From: Sordaria brevicollis
Taxonomy: Eukaryota; Ascomycota; Sordariomycetes; Sordariales; Sordariaceae
Length of the DNA: 64,000 bases
Assembly: GCA_033439795.1 (NCBI GenBank)
Contig: JAUTDP010000012.1
Location: 868,001-932,000 of the forward strand
Direction of reading: 5' to 3'
Below, piece after piece: positions 1 to 9,659 of the stretch. Under the pieces are notes generated by a model that saw only the letters and a program-made list of their open reading frames with translations, was not told where the DNA came from and did not search any database. Every line of letters starts with the position of its first letter. The stretch's first letter is position 1. A program made the translations under genes and the position numbers.

Positions 1-321
1 GCATCTTCAAAACCAACACCGACAGCCACAACAAAACCATCAGCAACATCAGCAACATCAACAACAGCAACACTACCAAAACCCCGCGGTCGTCCACGTA
101 CCACACCCATCCTCCCTTACACAGCGCCCAAGAAGAAGTTACCAACGGGCGCTTACTCCAAGGAGCAAAAGGAGCCGATGTCAGTTTCTGAAGCTGTGAG
201 GACTGCTAATGTTGGTGCGGCTGGTACTGCGGCCGGTTCTGCTGGTGGTGCTGCGGGTGCTGCGGTTGGTGAGAATGGCGATAAGAAGGGGTGGGATAAG
301 TGGTGGATGGGTCAACACTAG
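1..321 (+). CDS. AT-hook protein, C-terminal fragment (5' end outside window)
   Basis: Frame 1 is open from the first base to a TAG at 319-321 and gives the last 106 residues of a protein that starts upstream. The fragment opens with a Thr/Ser/Ala/Pro-rich low-complexity stretch. It then has one AT-hook core, KPRGRPR, at fragment residues 27-33 (nt 79-99), the minor-groove binding motif of chromatin proteins. A basic patch (PKKKL), a Gly/Ala-rich spacer and a Trp-rich end (KKGWDKWWMGQH) follow. The AT-hook and low complexity suggest a nuclear DNA-binding protein, but one hook with no other domain does not define a family. It converges on the calponin-homology gene, with about 0.7 kb between the stop codons. 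The reading frame and codon use are convincing; function is inferred. Confidence 0.7.
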   Translation, partial: ASSKPTPTATTKPSATSATSTTATLPKPRGRPRTTPILPYTAPKKKLPTGAYSKEQKEPMSVSEAVRTANVGAAGTAAGSAGGAAGAAVGENGDKKGWDKWWMGQH

Positions 322-1037
322 ACGAAGTCTAGGTGGGTCAATGACAGTGAGAGAAAGAGAAGGAGGATAAAGGGGAAAAAAATGAACATGTGTATGGATG
401 GATCAACGTGTGAAGGAGAGAGAGAGAGGGAGAGGTCGTCGTGTAGAAATATGTCTGGCGAGGAAAGTCTACGGAGTAACGTGAGCAGCATGTGTGAGAG
501 CTAGCATTGCCGGTGGTTATTTTGGATTTGATCATTGGAGTTGGGAACTAAGGTATTTGCGTAGCTAGTCTAGACTTTGTATTGTATTGTATCTGTATAG
601 CATGTGTATCATCTACCAGCTTTTGAGTCTACACTTCGTCCCTCGTTCCTTTTATCGTGTAACTAGGAGTACAAACTTCCTTTGACCTTTAACAAAAACT
701 TCACACGGATAGTCAACAGTGTCAAGTAGAGAGCAATAGACTGACAGTTGTACGAATGGAGTAAATAGTAATTAATGATGGTATCTCCTTTCTTGCTAAC
801 TGAAGCATCTCCGCGTGCCCTTTTGTTCCTTATGACAAAACCGATTCCTTACTTTTCTGTTTGCAATTACTGCGTGCGATAAAACAGACTGCCAACCATA
901 AACACACAAAAAGACAACTATTGGGTATACTATCTCTTCTTCCTCTCTCCTCAATTCCGCCGTCATTCTCCTCCTCTTTCCTATTCCTCCAACCTCTCTA
1001 CCTTCCTCCAGGTCCCATCCGCCATCCTCACCCATCT
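322..1037. other. Convergent 3' intergenic region
   Basis: This stretch lies between two convergent stop codons. It contains purine-rich sequence after the AT-hook gene (about 350-440), then unremarkable AT-richer sequence. Short open frames here have no family features. I see only two 3' untranslated regions. Confidence 0.6.
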
Positions 1038-3247
1038 CTACTGCGGCAAATTCGGCAACGGCCTCGGCCCCACAATCGGTCTCCTACCCGCTCCAATCCC
1101 CTGAGTACCCCGATTCTGCGAATCACCACCCGTAAACCCAGCCCACTGGCCAACGTCCCATCGTCCACCGATACCGCCACCGATACCATTCACGCCGTCC
1201 TCGGCGCGAACGGCTTTGGCTGTCTCTTGTTGGGCTTCCTCCCACTCGCGCTGGCGCTGGCGCTCGAGTTCCATTTCACGCTCGAGAAGAGAGAGGGCGG
1301 CGAAACCGCCTGTCTTTTGCTGAGTTGGGGAGTAAGGAGAGCGAGGCTTGTTGAAGGGGGATTTGTTGTTACTGGCGTGAGAAGGTTGAGTGGGGGTTAC
1401 GGGTTGCTGGCGGGGTTGGAGGGGAGCGGTGGGAAGGGGGCGGTTGTTGCCTGTGTGGTTGGGGCGGATGGGCAGGGCCGGGGAAAGGCCGTTGCCATTT
1501 CCATTATTCTCCTTGTTGCCGGTTCGCTGAGCTGTAAGCTTCTGAGGCGGCGAGAGCATGGGGTTCGCGGGGATCGGAAGCGGCCTGGACGGCGAGGTCG
1601 GGTCGGGTAGAGGGCGCGGGGAAAGGTTAGCTCTGGGAGAGCGGGATCCTGCCGCTGGCTGGACGGGGCTGTCGAGGTATCCGTCGAGAATATCCTGCAC
1701 CAGGGGCGACGGAGGTCTGCTAGAGAACCGCCGCTCGTCGCGTGGCTTCCACGAATCTTGCCTGCTGATGGGCCGAGCAGGGCGGCTGCGCGAGCGCTGC
1801 TTCTCGTCCGAATCGTCGCCGCTGCTGACGCCGAGTCGACGGGAACGTTCCTGGCGCTCACGCTCGTACTCGGCCTCTCGCCTCCGGGCCTTCTCGAGTT
1901 CCCGCTCGAGCTCTCTTATCCGCTCCTTGTCTCGGGACTCCTCGGCCTGGTACTGGCTCAGTAGCTGGCCGCGCAGCCGGGGGTCGCTCCTCTCGCGGGT
2001 ATGCTGCTGGTACTGCTGGGCTTGCTTCTCGGCGGCGCGTTTCTTCTCCTCCTCCTGCTTCAGCTCGGCTTGTAGTCGTCGCTCGGCCTCCTCTTCCTCC
2101 TTGCGTCGCCTCTCCTGGTCGAGCTTCCACTGACGTTCCTCCTCTTGCCAGCGGCGCTTCTCCTCCTCGAGCCGCTTGCGCTCTTCCTCGCGGGCCTTGC
2201 GGGTCTCCTCCTCCCACCTGCGTTCCTCTTCCTGACGAGCGCGCTCCTCGGCGGCCTCCTTCTCAGCCTTCTTCCGTTGTTCCTCCTCCTTGCGCTTACG
2301 TTCCGCCTCGGCCTCAGCCTCCTTTCGCATTCGCTCCTTTTCTTGTACGCTGGGGACGTGTGGGGCAGCAGTAGTGATCTGTCGACGACCGCCGAAGGTG
2401 ACGCCCATGGTGCCTTGACTCGCGCCGCCCATGTATCCGTACTGGGCAATGTTCCAGGCCGGAGACGTTGTGCCCTCATGATCCTTCTTGCTCCAGCTGC
2501 TGACGCTTCCCGCGACGGAGGGGGTCGTGGCACTGAGGGTTGGAGACTTGGCACCCCATCTGCTGCTCGCTACCGAGCCTCCTGTCTTTTGCGCAACCAA
2601 AGGCGAGGCTGTCGGTTGGAGAGACGACCCGAAGGACGAGCTGAAGGATGAAACCGTCGCATTGCTGGCGGTCGAGGTGTTGCGCGCGGGCAGACCTGGG
2701 CTCTTCAAGGGGGCGCCACCGGTGGCCTGGGGGCTTATGACCGACTTGCTTACTTTGGGGCCGATTACGGTCGGGATGGCTGAGGGGTTTGCGGCGTTGG
2801 CAGCTCGGCTAAAGGCACCGATACACTGAAGTACCTGTGCGGGGTCTTTGCGCTCGTAAAGGTCGACAGTCAGGAAAACGTCGTGCTCGAGCAGGTTGAG
2901 GGGTGGGGCTTTGCAGGCTCGCAGGAAGATGGAGATGTTTTCCATTTGGACAAAGGGCATGGCCGACTGCTTGAACTTGACGCCGGGTGGTGGCAGCACC
3001 TTGTTGACGAGTCTGAGTGAGAGAGGTAATGGTTAGTCATCTGTATAGTGTATAGCTGGGTGGGATACCAATAAACTCACTTGCACAGAGAAACGCCATC
3101 CTTGAGGGCATCGAGCAGATCGGGCTGGGGCAGCTTCTCGCCGAGGACGGACTCGATCCAGGACTTTGCCTCGCCGGCGGCCTGGGGCGTGTACTTTTCG
3201 GCGCGCAGCTTGCGCAGGTCCTTGTCCAGCGAAGTGACGGAAGCCAT
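1038..3247 (-). CDS. Calponin-homology (transgelin-like) protein with long coiled coil
   Basis: Two exons: 3081-3247 and 1038-3012, with a 68-nt intron (donor GTGAGT, branch CTAAC, acceptor CAG), giving 713 residues. Residues about 15-135 form a single calponin-homology domain of the Scp1/transgelin type, an actin-binding module. The exon junction falls inside this domain and the phase restores it, which supports the splice model. A Ser/Pro/Gly-rich linker follows. Residues about 240-420 are almost purely Glu/Arg/Lys/Gln, a long charged coiled coil. The last 250 residues are Pro/Arg/Ser-rich with several proline-rich motifs. Yeast Scp1 is only about 200 residues, so the coiled coil and tail are a filamentous-fungal style extension, perhaps for bundling or cortical patch binding (inference). 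The start at 3247 begins MASVTSLDKDLRKLR, a usual family N-terminus, although the frame is open further upstream. Confidence 0.85.
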
Positions 3248-4752
3248 GGTGTATCGCTGCTTGAGGCGCGTGTTCCAGTTGCACCAGAAGACGTCGGGGA
3301 AAGGGTCAAGACTATTCACCGGTGTCCCAAGGGGAGGCGTGAAGTGTTTGGGATAAGGATTGGAATCCAGTTGGGAGATGGGACCTTGGAGTTGTCGGGT
3401 CACTTTGGCGGCCAGAATGGGGACCAAGTTCCAGGGTCATGTCAGGCCCCGAGGTAGGCACTGGGATTAGGTATGTAGGTATCTGAGTGGTAACCAAGGT
3501 TGGCCAGGGGATTAGGAGAGAGCAAGAGTGTCTCTAACCGGATCTTGGATCACCAACAGGGATGTTTCCTAGATGAGCTTCCAGAACGGGCAATCTTGTG
3601 GAATTTGGCGACCTTGGTTAGAGAGCTGGCGCAATATCCGGCTTATCCCTCGCTGCTGACTGATATGGCAGAATTGTGGCTGAGCAAGTATGGATGTAAA
3701 CAGGTTCCTCGCAGTATGTAGTATGTAGTATGTCAGTATGTATCCGATGGTCTGATGGGTCGTCTCCGTAGAGGCAAGTTCGTCGTCGTCAGCAAAAGGG
3801 AGTCGAGAGTAGAAGGGGAAAAAAGATGCCAAAAAGAGGGGCAGAGAAATTGGCGAAAGCTCGTATTAAGTGTCTGCGAAGACGCCGGCTGGGTTCTCGA
3901 AATTGCGTCCAATATGACCTGAGATTGATTGGGATCCTCCTCTCTCTCTTCTTTCTCAAAGGCAGGTGCGTTGTTCGATAGTCGCCAGGTCAAGTCGAAA
4001 AAAGTCAATCCCTTCCACTTCATCAGTCAATCACCACGACTCGGACGATTCATAAGCTGTAAATTAGCATTCCACTATTGTCCACGGGTCCTACAGGGGA
4101 TGCCGGCGGGGGCACTAATTGCGATACCCACTAATTCCACCCTGCCGGCGCGCTGTGATTGTTAGCAACCCCGCTTCAATACAGGGAAGGGTCAATTGTT
4201 AGTGCAGGGCAGGTGCAGGGCAATTGCACATAGCACAGCGGGCACCCAATCGCCTACGCAATCACACATGAACGGCCCTTCGTTAGTGTGTGCACCAGCC
4301 ACAGAGGTGACGCGCTGCTGCGGAGATTTACACGTGGCTTGATGCCATGCGCCTTTCCTTGTCGGCTTGTCCTGTGGCTTGATGTATTCTTGTGAATCTC
4401 GGCTGCGTCGTGCAGCAGCGAGCGGGTGACGGACGGGTCCATCCGTAGCGCCGTCGCCGTTCACTGGACTCATCACTGGCGCGGCACACATCTGATCACT
4501 CCCGCTCGGCGAGTGGGCGACGTCACTCAACACAAGTGGGATTTCATTCGAGATTCACCTCATCTCAATTTCCAACCACCCATGATCTGATACATACCAG
4601 TCAACGGCTCAACGGTCCGCGAGTTCCCTCCTCTCAACGGCGACCACTCTCAGTCTCATCCTCTCACTCCTCTCAGTCAACCAACCCCCTCTCAATCTCA
4701 TCCCGTGCACATCACTTCGATAGGGCGCATCTACAGATCGACCGGCAATCTC
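3248..4752. other. Divergent intergenic region between CH-domain gene and NDUFAF2 gene
   Basis: A shared upstream region of 1.5 kb between a minus-strand and a plus-strand gene. It holds a short GTATGTA-type tandem repeat near 3714-3741, G/C-rich sequence at 4090-4530 and a pyrimidine-rich stretch just before 4753 that looks like a fungal 5' leader. Small open frames on both strands lack domain or codon support. Confidence 0.5.
3714..3741. repeat. Short tandem repeat, GTATGTA unit
   Basis: About four imperfect copies of a 7-nt GTATGTA-like unit in a row. It is in the divergent intergenic region and has no visible gene association. Confidence 0.6.
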
Positions 4753-5960
4753 ATGTCACTCAACCTCAAGACCCTCTCTCCCCTGAAGAGGGCATGGTAC
4801 AAGTGGAAAGCCATCAAGTTTCCATGGCGCAATAAGCTGCTCGTCGGTAAGAATCTCCCTCCTAAGAGTGTGAAACAAAGTGATCATCCCGTTTGATCCC
4901 CCTGGGCCCCATGTCGTCCCGGTCACGCCGTAGACGCCGGCACAGATCGATTATATACGCGCTTTGATCCCGGGGTGATCCTCAAGCCAAGAGGTCCTTC
5001 ATATAACATATCATTTTACCCTTCCCACCTTATGATATCTCCTTTCTCATCACCATCTCATCATCCCCTCTGACAAAAGACATTTTGCCGTTTTTCACCT
5101 CATTCAACCCCTTTCTTCACTTTCACTTCAGCCAGGTCCCCTTCCCCTTTCACAATGACTAACACAACAGAAAACATACAGGCCTTGACCTAGCCGGCAA
5201 CACCTACCACATCTTCCGCCCCACCCGCTCCACCATCCGCTGGCGCCGAATAGTCCAGTACCCAACCGGCCGAAACACGCACTTCAGCGACGTCTCCGTC
5301 CCCCCTTCCTGGCACCAATGGCTTCGATATACCCGCGAGAACCCGCCAACGATAGAAGAGCAAGAAGCCGAGGTGGCGAGGCAGGAGAGGATCAAAGTGC
5401 TGGCCAAGTTGGCCGATGAGAGATGGGAGGCCAAGGCGAAGTACATACCCGACACACCAGGAGCAAGTGAACAGCAACAGCCGACAGAAACCATTGGAAA
5501 GCCGGGTGCGGATGAATACGGGCAGCCGGTGTCGCCGCTGGTGGGAGAGGGTATGAGGAAGAGCAGTCCTTATTCGGAGGGGACAAGTGGAGGGGTGGTG
5601 AGCGGGGTTGAGACGAGTGGGGTTAGTAATCAGGAGGTGTTTGGGAGTGAGGAGCAGGAGAAGGCTGCGAGGGAAGAGGGGGAAAAGATTAGGGGGGCGG
5701 CTACGCAGACGGCTGCTCCTGAAACGGCTACGCCTAAGGAAGCCGGTACGAGCTCCTCTGCCGCAGCACATGCGACACCAGCAGACCAGACGGCTGGGAC
5801 CAGAGAAGGAACATGGGATCAGATGATGAAGGAGCAAAAGCAGCTCAAGAAGAAGAAGGGCATCAATCCGTGGAAGCAGGCTCAGGCTAGCAATCCCAGT
5901 GGAGAGTGGCAGCCCAAGGCTTGGGATCCAACTGGGAATTTGGGCAACAAGAAGCGGTAA
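4753..5960 (+). CDS. NDUFAF2: Mitochondrial complex I assembly factor, NDUFAF2 (B17.2L/mimitin) type
   Basis: Two exons: 4753-4846 and 5182-5960, joined in phase across a 335-nt intron (donor GTAAGA, acceptor ACAG), for 290 residues. Exon 1 gives a basic Trp-rich start (KRAWYKWKAIKFPWR). Exon 2 opens with GLDLAGNTYHIFRP and continues through RWRRIVQYP and a PPSWHQWLRYTRENPPT block, the hallmarks of the NDUFA12/NDUFAF2 family. Family members help late assembly of mitochondrial NADH:ubiquinone oxidoreductase. Human NDUFAF2 is about 170 residues; here residues from about 125 onward are a Glu/Ala/Thr/Gln-rich, probably disordered tail ending in a conserved-looking basic Trp segment. The tail argues for the assembly factor rather than the compact NDUFA12 subunit. 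The N-terminus is basic and could target mitochondria, but I see no clear cleavable presequence. Confidence 0.85.
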
Positions 5961-6868
5961 ACAGGACGCTTCTTTTCCCGCGAAACCAACCATAAGCCAG
6001 AAGGAGCAGAGGAAGTATGGATGTTCCAGTCATCCATCTCCTCGGTGAGCATACGAGGTACGGCGCATGACAAAAGAGGGAACACAGACACCTCTGAGGG
6101 AGCACAGAGACCTCTTTAGCCAAACCAGCCTTACACTGTGCTGAAAGCGTCCCAGTCGCGTGAATTTGGCCCAAGTGTGTATATAGTGTATACTTACTGT
6201 ACAGGAGGAAGAAGTTAAGACCGAGAGTGTTTGTCACAGCATTGCTTGCGATCACATGTCAAACAGCTCGCATAGCTTGTGTACGACCATCATCGTCTCA
6301 CAACACCGTGAAACATCGCAGTATCTTGAACGTTATGGTGAGCCATGACCTGAGGTTTCTTGACTTGCACTTTCAATATCTGATAGTAAACGTCTTTTGG
6401 ATGACCTAAATTACTTGAACTCAAACTCTCAAAGGTCATTCCAGGATTATTGTATGCATTCGTTGATAAATCAGTCCATAAAACTTTCTGAAGAGACTTT
6501 CCAATGCAAAGAAGAGGTTGAACAGACAATGAGGACAAGGTGAGGACAAGACAATGGAGCTTTGATAATGATGACCCACTAACGGGATAAACTTTGGCGC
6601 TAACTCAATTGGGCTATAGGTGCCATATTGCTGGGCCGACCTCTGTGCTTCATCCCGTGACTGCGCATTGCAATGAATTTGAAGGCCCCACCATTGTCGC
6701 GTTCGTTTGCATCACGGACCAAATCAAGCGCGTCTTTCCTTTTCCCACTGTTTTTCCAACTTTCATCCTTTTTCAACATTTCCAGGTTCCCTTCACGAGC
6801 TCTTCACTTTGCGACCTATCATTATCATAGAGAAAGCGAAAGAGTCGGGAACCCCAATCCACACTCCA
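5961..6868. other. Intergenic region
   Basis: Contains the 3' region of the assembly-factor gene and the leader of the gene at 6869. AT-richer around 6190-6560. No coding, tRNA or repeat feature is supported. Confidence 0.55.
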
Positions 6869-8827
6869 ATGGCGGCCTCATCGCCGCTTACGGACCTTGA
6901 CGGTGCCTCAACGCCGGCCTCGTTCCACACAGCCGCCAACTCTCCCAACACCACTGCCGATACGACCAACATCACAAGCCCCGACCACGACGATGACCGA
7001 AAACAAACATACTACAAAACCAAAGATATTCCCCATGTCCTCAAACAATCATGTCAGATCCACCTCGAGGAGCAGATGTACCTGCCAGCGATAGAGCTAC
7101 TCGGAAGTCTTCTCAGCGATGCCGGTGAAAGGCAGCAACCCGATAAGCCCGTCCGAGTACCTCCTCCTGCGCAGATATCGCTTCTCGCGAACCTGAGCAT
7201 CCATCCGGCGTATACCTCCCGCGCACCCGAGCAGACTAACCTCGACATCGCGGCCGAATCCCGAGAATACCTCCGTACCCTCCTGAACAAGGTCGGACCC
7301 ATAAACGCCGACTTCCGATCGGCATTTTCCTTCAGGCAAGGGCAAAATAGTGGACGATGGGCGCGAAGAAACTCGCGAGAGTTCAACAGTCCAGGCGAAA
7401 GCGACGGCGGTGGTAGTCTCGACAGCTTTGACACAGCGGATAATATCGATAGCAAGTGGTCTGGAAACGACCACAGCATCTGGAGGAGGTCATCCGATTT
7501 CTGGACCGTCCTGGGCTGGGCGTTCCGGTGCAGTACCACACATCCGCATCGCTGGGTACACTGGAAGGCGTGGCTAGAATTCATGATCGAGTGTTTGGAG
7601 AAAGATTGGGAAGAACGCCTGGCGCAGGATGAGGCCAACTTCCAGGCGGAACTCAGCAACGGTTGCAGCGAGTCCGGGTCGCAACCTAAGTGCTTGTACC
7701 CATTGCTGCAGCAGAGTTTGTTGGTTCAGTATATCGATGACCTACGGCGGGATAGAAAGAGGGTGCTCCATGAAGTGGTTCGAGCACTTTTAGCGTTTGC
7801 CGACGACGAAAACACGGCGGACAATACGTACTACAGAGAGGTGTTCAACAAGGAAACCGTCCTCCACACGGACAAGAGCAACAAGCGAAAACATTCACAA
7901 ATGGCCGCCGTTGACCTAGAAAATGACCAATTCGGCGATTACCTCGACGACTGGGACGATCCGGTCAGCAGCGACGACGACAAAACAAAGTCGTTCGCCA
8001 CGCCCGGCCTCTCATCTGTCCGCACAAGTCGACGATCAAGAGGCCGATCAACAACAGCAAAATCCACCCCCTTCTCTCGACCGGGAAGAGCCTTCGACGT
8101 CTCCCCGACAACCTCACCAAACCCCTTCCGCATAACCGACGGCCTAGCAGACTCCATCCCCCTCCGACTCCGTCTCTTCCGTCTTATCTCGGCCTGCGCC
8201 TTCTACTTATCCTCCGATATCCTTTGCAAAACGCAAGATCTCTACGACCTCTTTACCTCCCGCCTGAAATCACTACCCCTACCTTGCTTCGAACTTTTTA
8301 TGTCCTTAGACCATGTCTCGGATAATGGTCTACCACGCTTCATCTACGTCTCCCTCCTTCGCTACCTAGCACAATCCTTTACCCCCCGCAGCGCCCCCCA
8401 ACCCGAGGACGTCGACCCAGAAACAGACGCCGAGAACGGAATCAGCCAAACCATGCTCCGAGAATGTTTCTTACCCTTTCCCGCAAAGACGGTAGTAGTA
8501 GAAGATAACGCCAAGTTCAGCCTGGTGCTCGAAAACATGGCTTGGTGTTTGTTTCAGAGCGGGAGCGTGGATTATTTTGATGGGTTGAAGTGGGCTGTCG
8601 ACAAGGGGATTGAGGAGAGGGAGAAGAAGGTTAAGAAGGGTGGTAACAAAGGAGGAGGAGGAGGGGGGGTGGCGGGGATGACGGCGGAAAAGATGGGGCG
8701 GGAGGTTTTGGAGAGGAGTGCGGCGAGTTTGAGGGCGTTTGTGACGGTGGTGGAGGCGGCGAGTTTGGTGGATGTGGTGATGGATGAGGAGGAGGATGGT
8801 GATTCGATTACGGTGGGTAGTCCTTAG
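6869..8827 (+). CDS. Conserved hypothetical fungal protein, 652 aa
   Basis: One uninterrupted exon. I chose ATG 6869 (MAASSPLTDLDG) because the 54 codons upstream in frame read like leader sequence and it is the first start followed by protein-like composition; the frame itself is open to 6707. An N-terminal Ser/Thr/Asp-rich region is followed by an ordered block from about residue 45 (YYKTKDIPHVLKQSCQIHL). There is a Trp-rich block near residues 207-245 (DFWTVLGWAFRC, HRWVHWKAWLEF), an acidic/basic linker around 350-430, and a second helical block from about 430 to 560. The C-terminus carries a Lys/Gly-rich insertion. I recognise it as the kind of protein conserved in ascomycetes but cannot name a family, motif or catalytic residues. 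No signal peptide or membrane helix is evident, so a nuclear or cytoplasmic location is only a guess. Confidence 0.8.
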   Translation: MAASSPLTDLDGASTPASFHTAANSPNTTADTTNITSPDHDDDRKQTYYKTKDIPHVLKQSCQIHLEEQMYLPAIELLGSLLSDAGERQQPDKPVRVPPPAQISLLANLSIHPAYTSRAPEQTNLDIAAESREYLRTLLNKVGPINADFRSAFSFRQGQNSGRWARRNSREFNSPGESDGGGSLDSFDTADNIDSKWSGNDHSIWRRSSDFWTVLGWAFRCSTTHPHRWVHWKAWLEFMIECLEKDWEERLAQDEANFQAELSNGCSESGSQPKCLYPLLQQSLLVQYIDDLRRDRKRVLHEVVRALLAFADDENTADNTYYREVFNKETVLHTDKSNKRKHSQMAAVDLENDQFGDYLDDWDDPVSSDDDKTKSFATPGLSSVRTSRRSRGRSTTAKSTPFSRPGRAFDVSPTTSPNPFRITDGLADSIPLRLRLFRLISACAFYLSSDILCKTQDLYDLFTSRLKSLPLPCFELFMSLDHVSDNGLPRFIYVSLLRYLAQSFTPRSAPQPEDVDPETDAENGISQTMLRECFLPFPAKTVVVEDNAKFSLVLENMAWCLFQSGSVDYFDGLKWAVDKGIEEREKKVKKGGNKGGGGGGVAGMTAEKMGREVLERSAASLRAFVTVVEAASLVDVVMDEEEDGDSITVGSP

Positions 8828-9659
8828 AAGTGGCCTTCGAAGAAGTGGCCTCTTAAGTGTTGATGGGTCTGCCGGACTATGGGCTGGGGTTTGATGTGGT
8901 TTATTTGGAGTTTGACGGCGTTCTATTGTACGGCAAAAGTGTTAATCGGGGTTTGGTGATATGTTCTGGCGGTTATCTGTTTGATGTTATGATACCCCTT
9001 TGGTATAGATGTAGTAAGGTGTGGCTGTCGGTTTAGGTCCGGAAGGAGTAGGATTTGTAATAAGCGGCTATCTTTAGTAGTCAAAAATATGCCTGGCCCG
9101 AAGTCCAAAGTCGAAATATTTATTGTGTATCTGGTATGTTTTCGCCATGTTCATCGTTCACTCGGACGACGGTAGGTATCGGCCTCGACTTTCATGCCCA
9201 CCGATGGGTGGAGGGTTAGGGTTCATCTACCCCTGACATTCGAACCCCACTGAAACGTAACCGCTGTGGACTCCCGTCGGCGGCCGCGACTTGATAGTTC
9301 GAACACCTTGACAACCTCCCTCCGTCTGGGGATAGCTTCAGGTTTCCTAAAACATCACAACGAGCGAACGCACCCAAACGCTACCGACCTCGGGAAACGG
9401 CACAACAAGCTTCCGCGACGACATACATACCTAATGCCTAATCTCTTTCTCTAATGGCTCTTCTAATATAGACCCTTCTCCTCTTCAACCGCAAGCTCGA
9501 ACCACCCGTTCATCCCCCAATTCGAACCTCGAACTTCGAACTACCGTTTTGACCGCCCGCGCATTCGCCCACTTCTCACCACTCCAACCAACCAATTCAA
9601 CCATTCTGCTTGACCTACGCCAGCAATACCGCGACCAGATCGCGACACCAACCTTCAAA
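8828..9659. other. Intergenic region, leader of COG1
   Basis: 3' region of the preceding gene followed by a C-rich leader before ATG 9660. The frame of COG1 is open from 9549 without an earlier ATG. No other feature seen. Confidence 0.5.

Noticed and set aside
861..1610. Long plus-strand open frame (249 codons)
   Set aside because: Antisense shadow of the CH-domain gene tail; composition is the complement of its Pro/Arg-rich codons and it has no domain.
4192..4533. Minus-strand open frame of 113 codons upstream of the NDUFAF2 gene
   Set aside because: No recognisable motif and atypical composition; sits in a promoter region.
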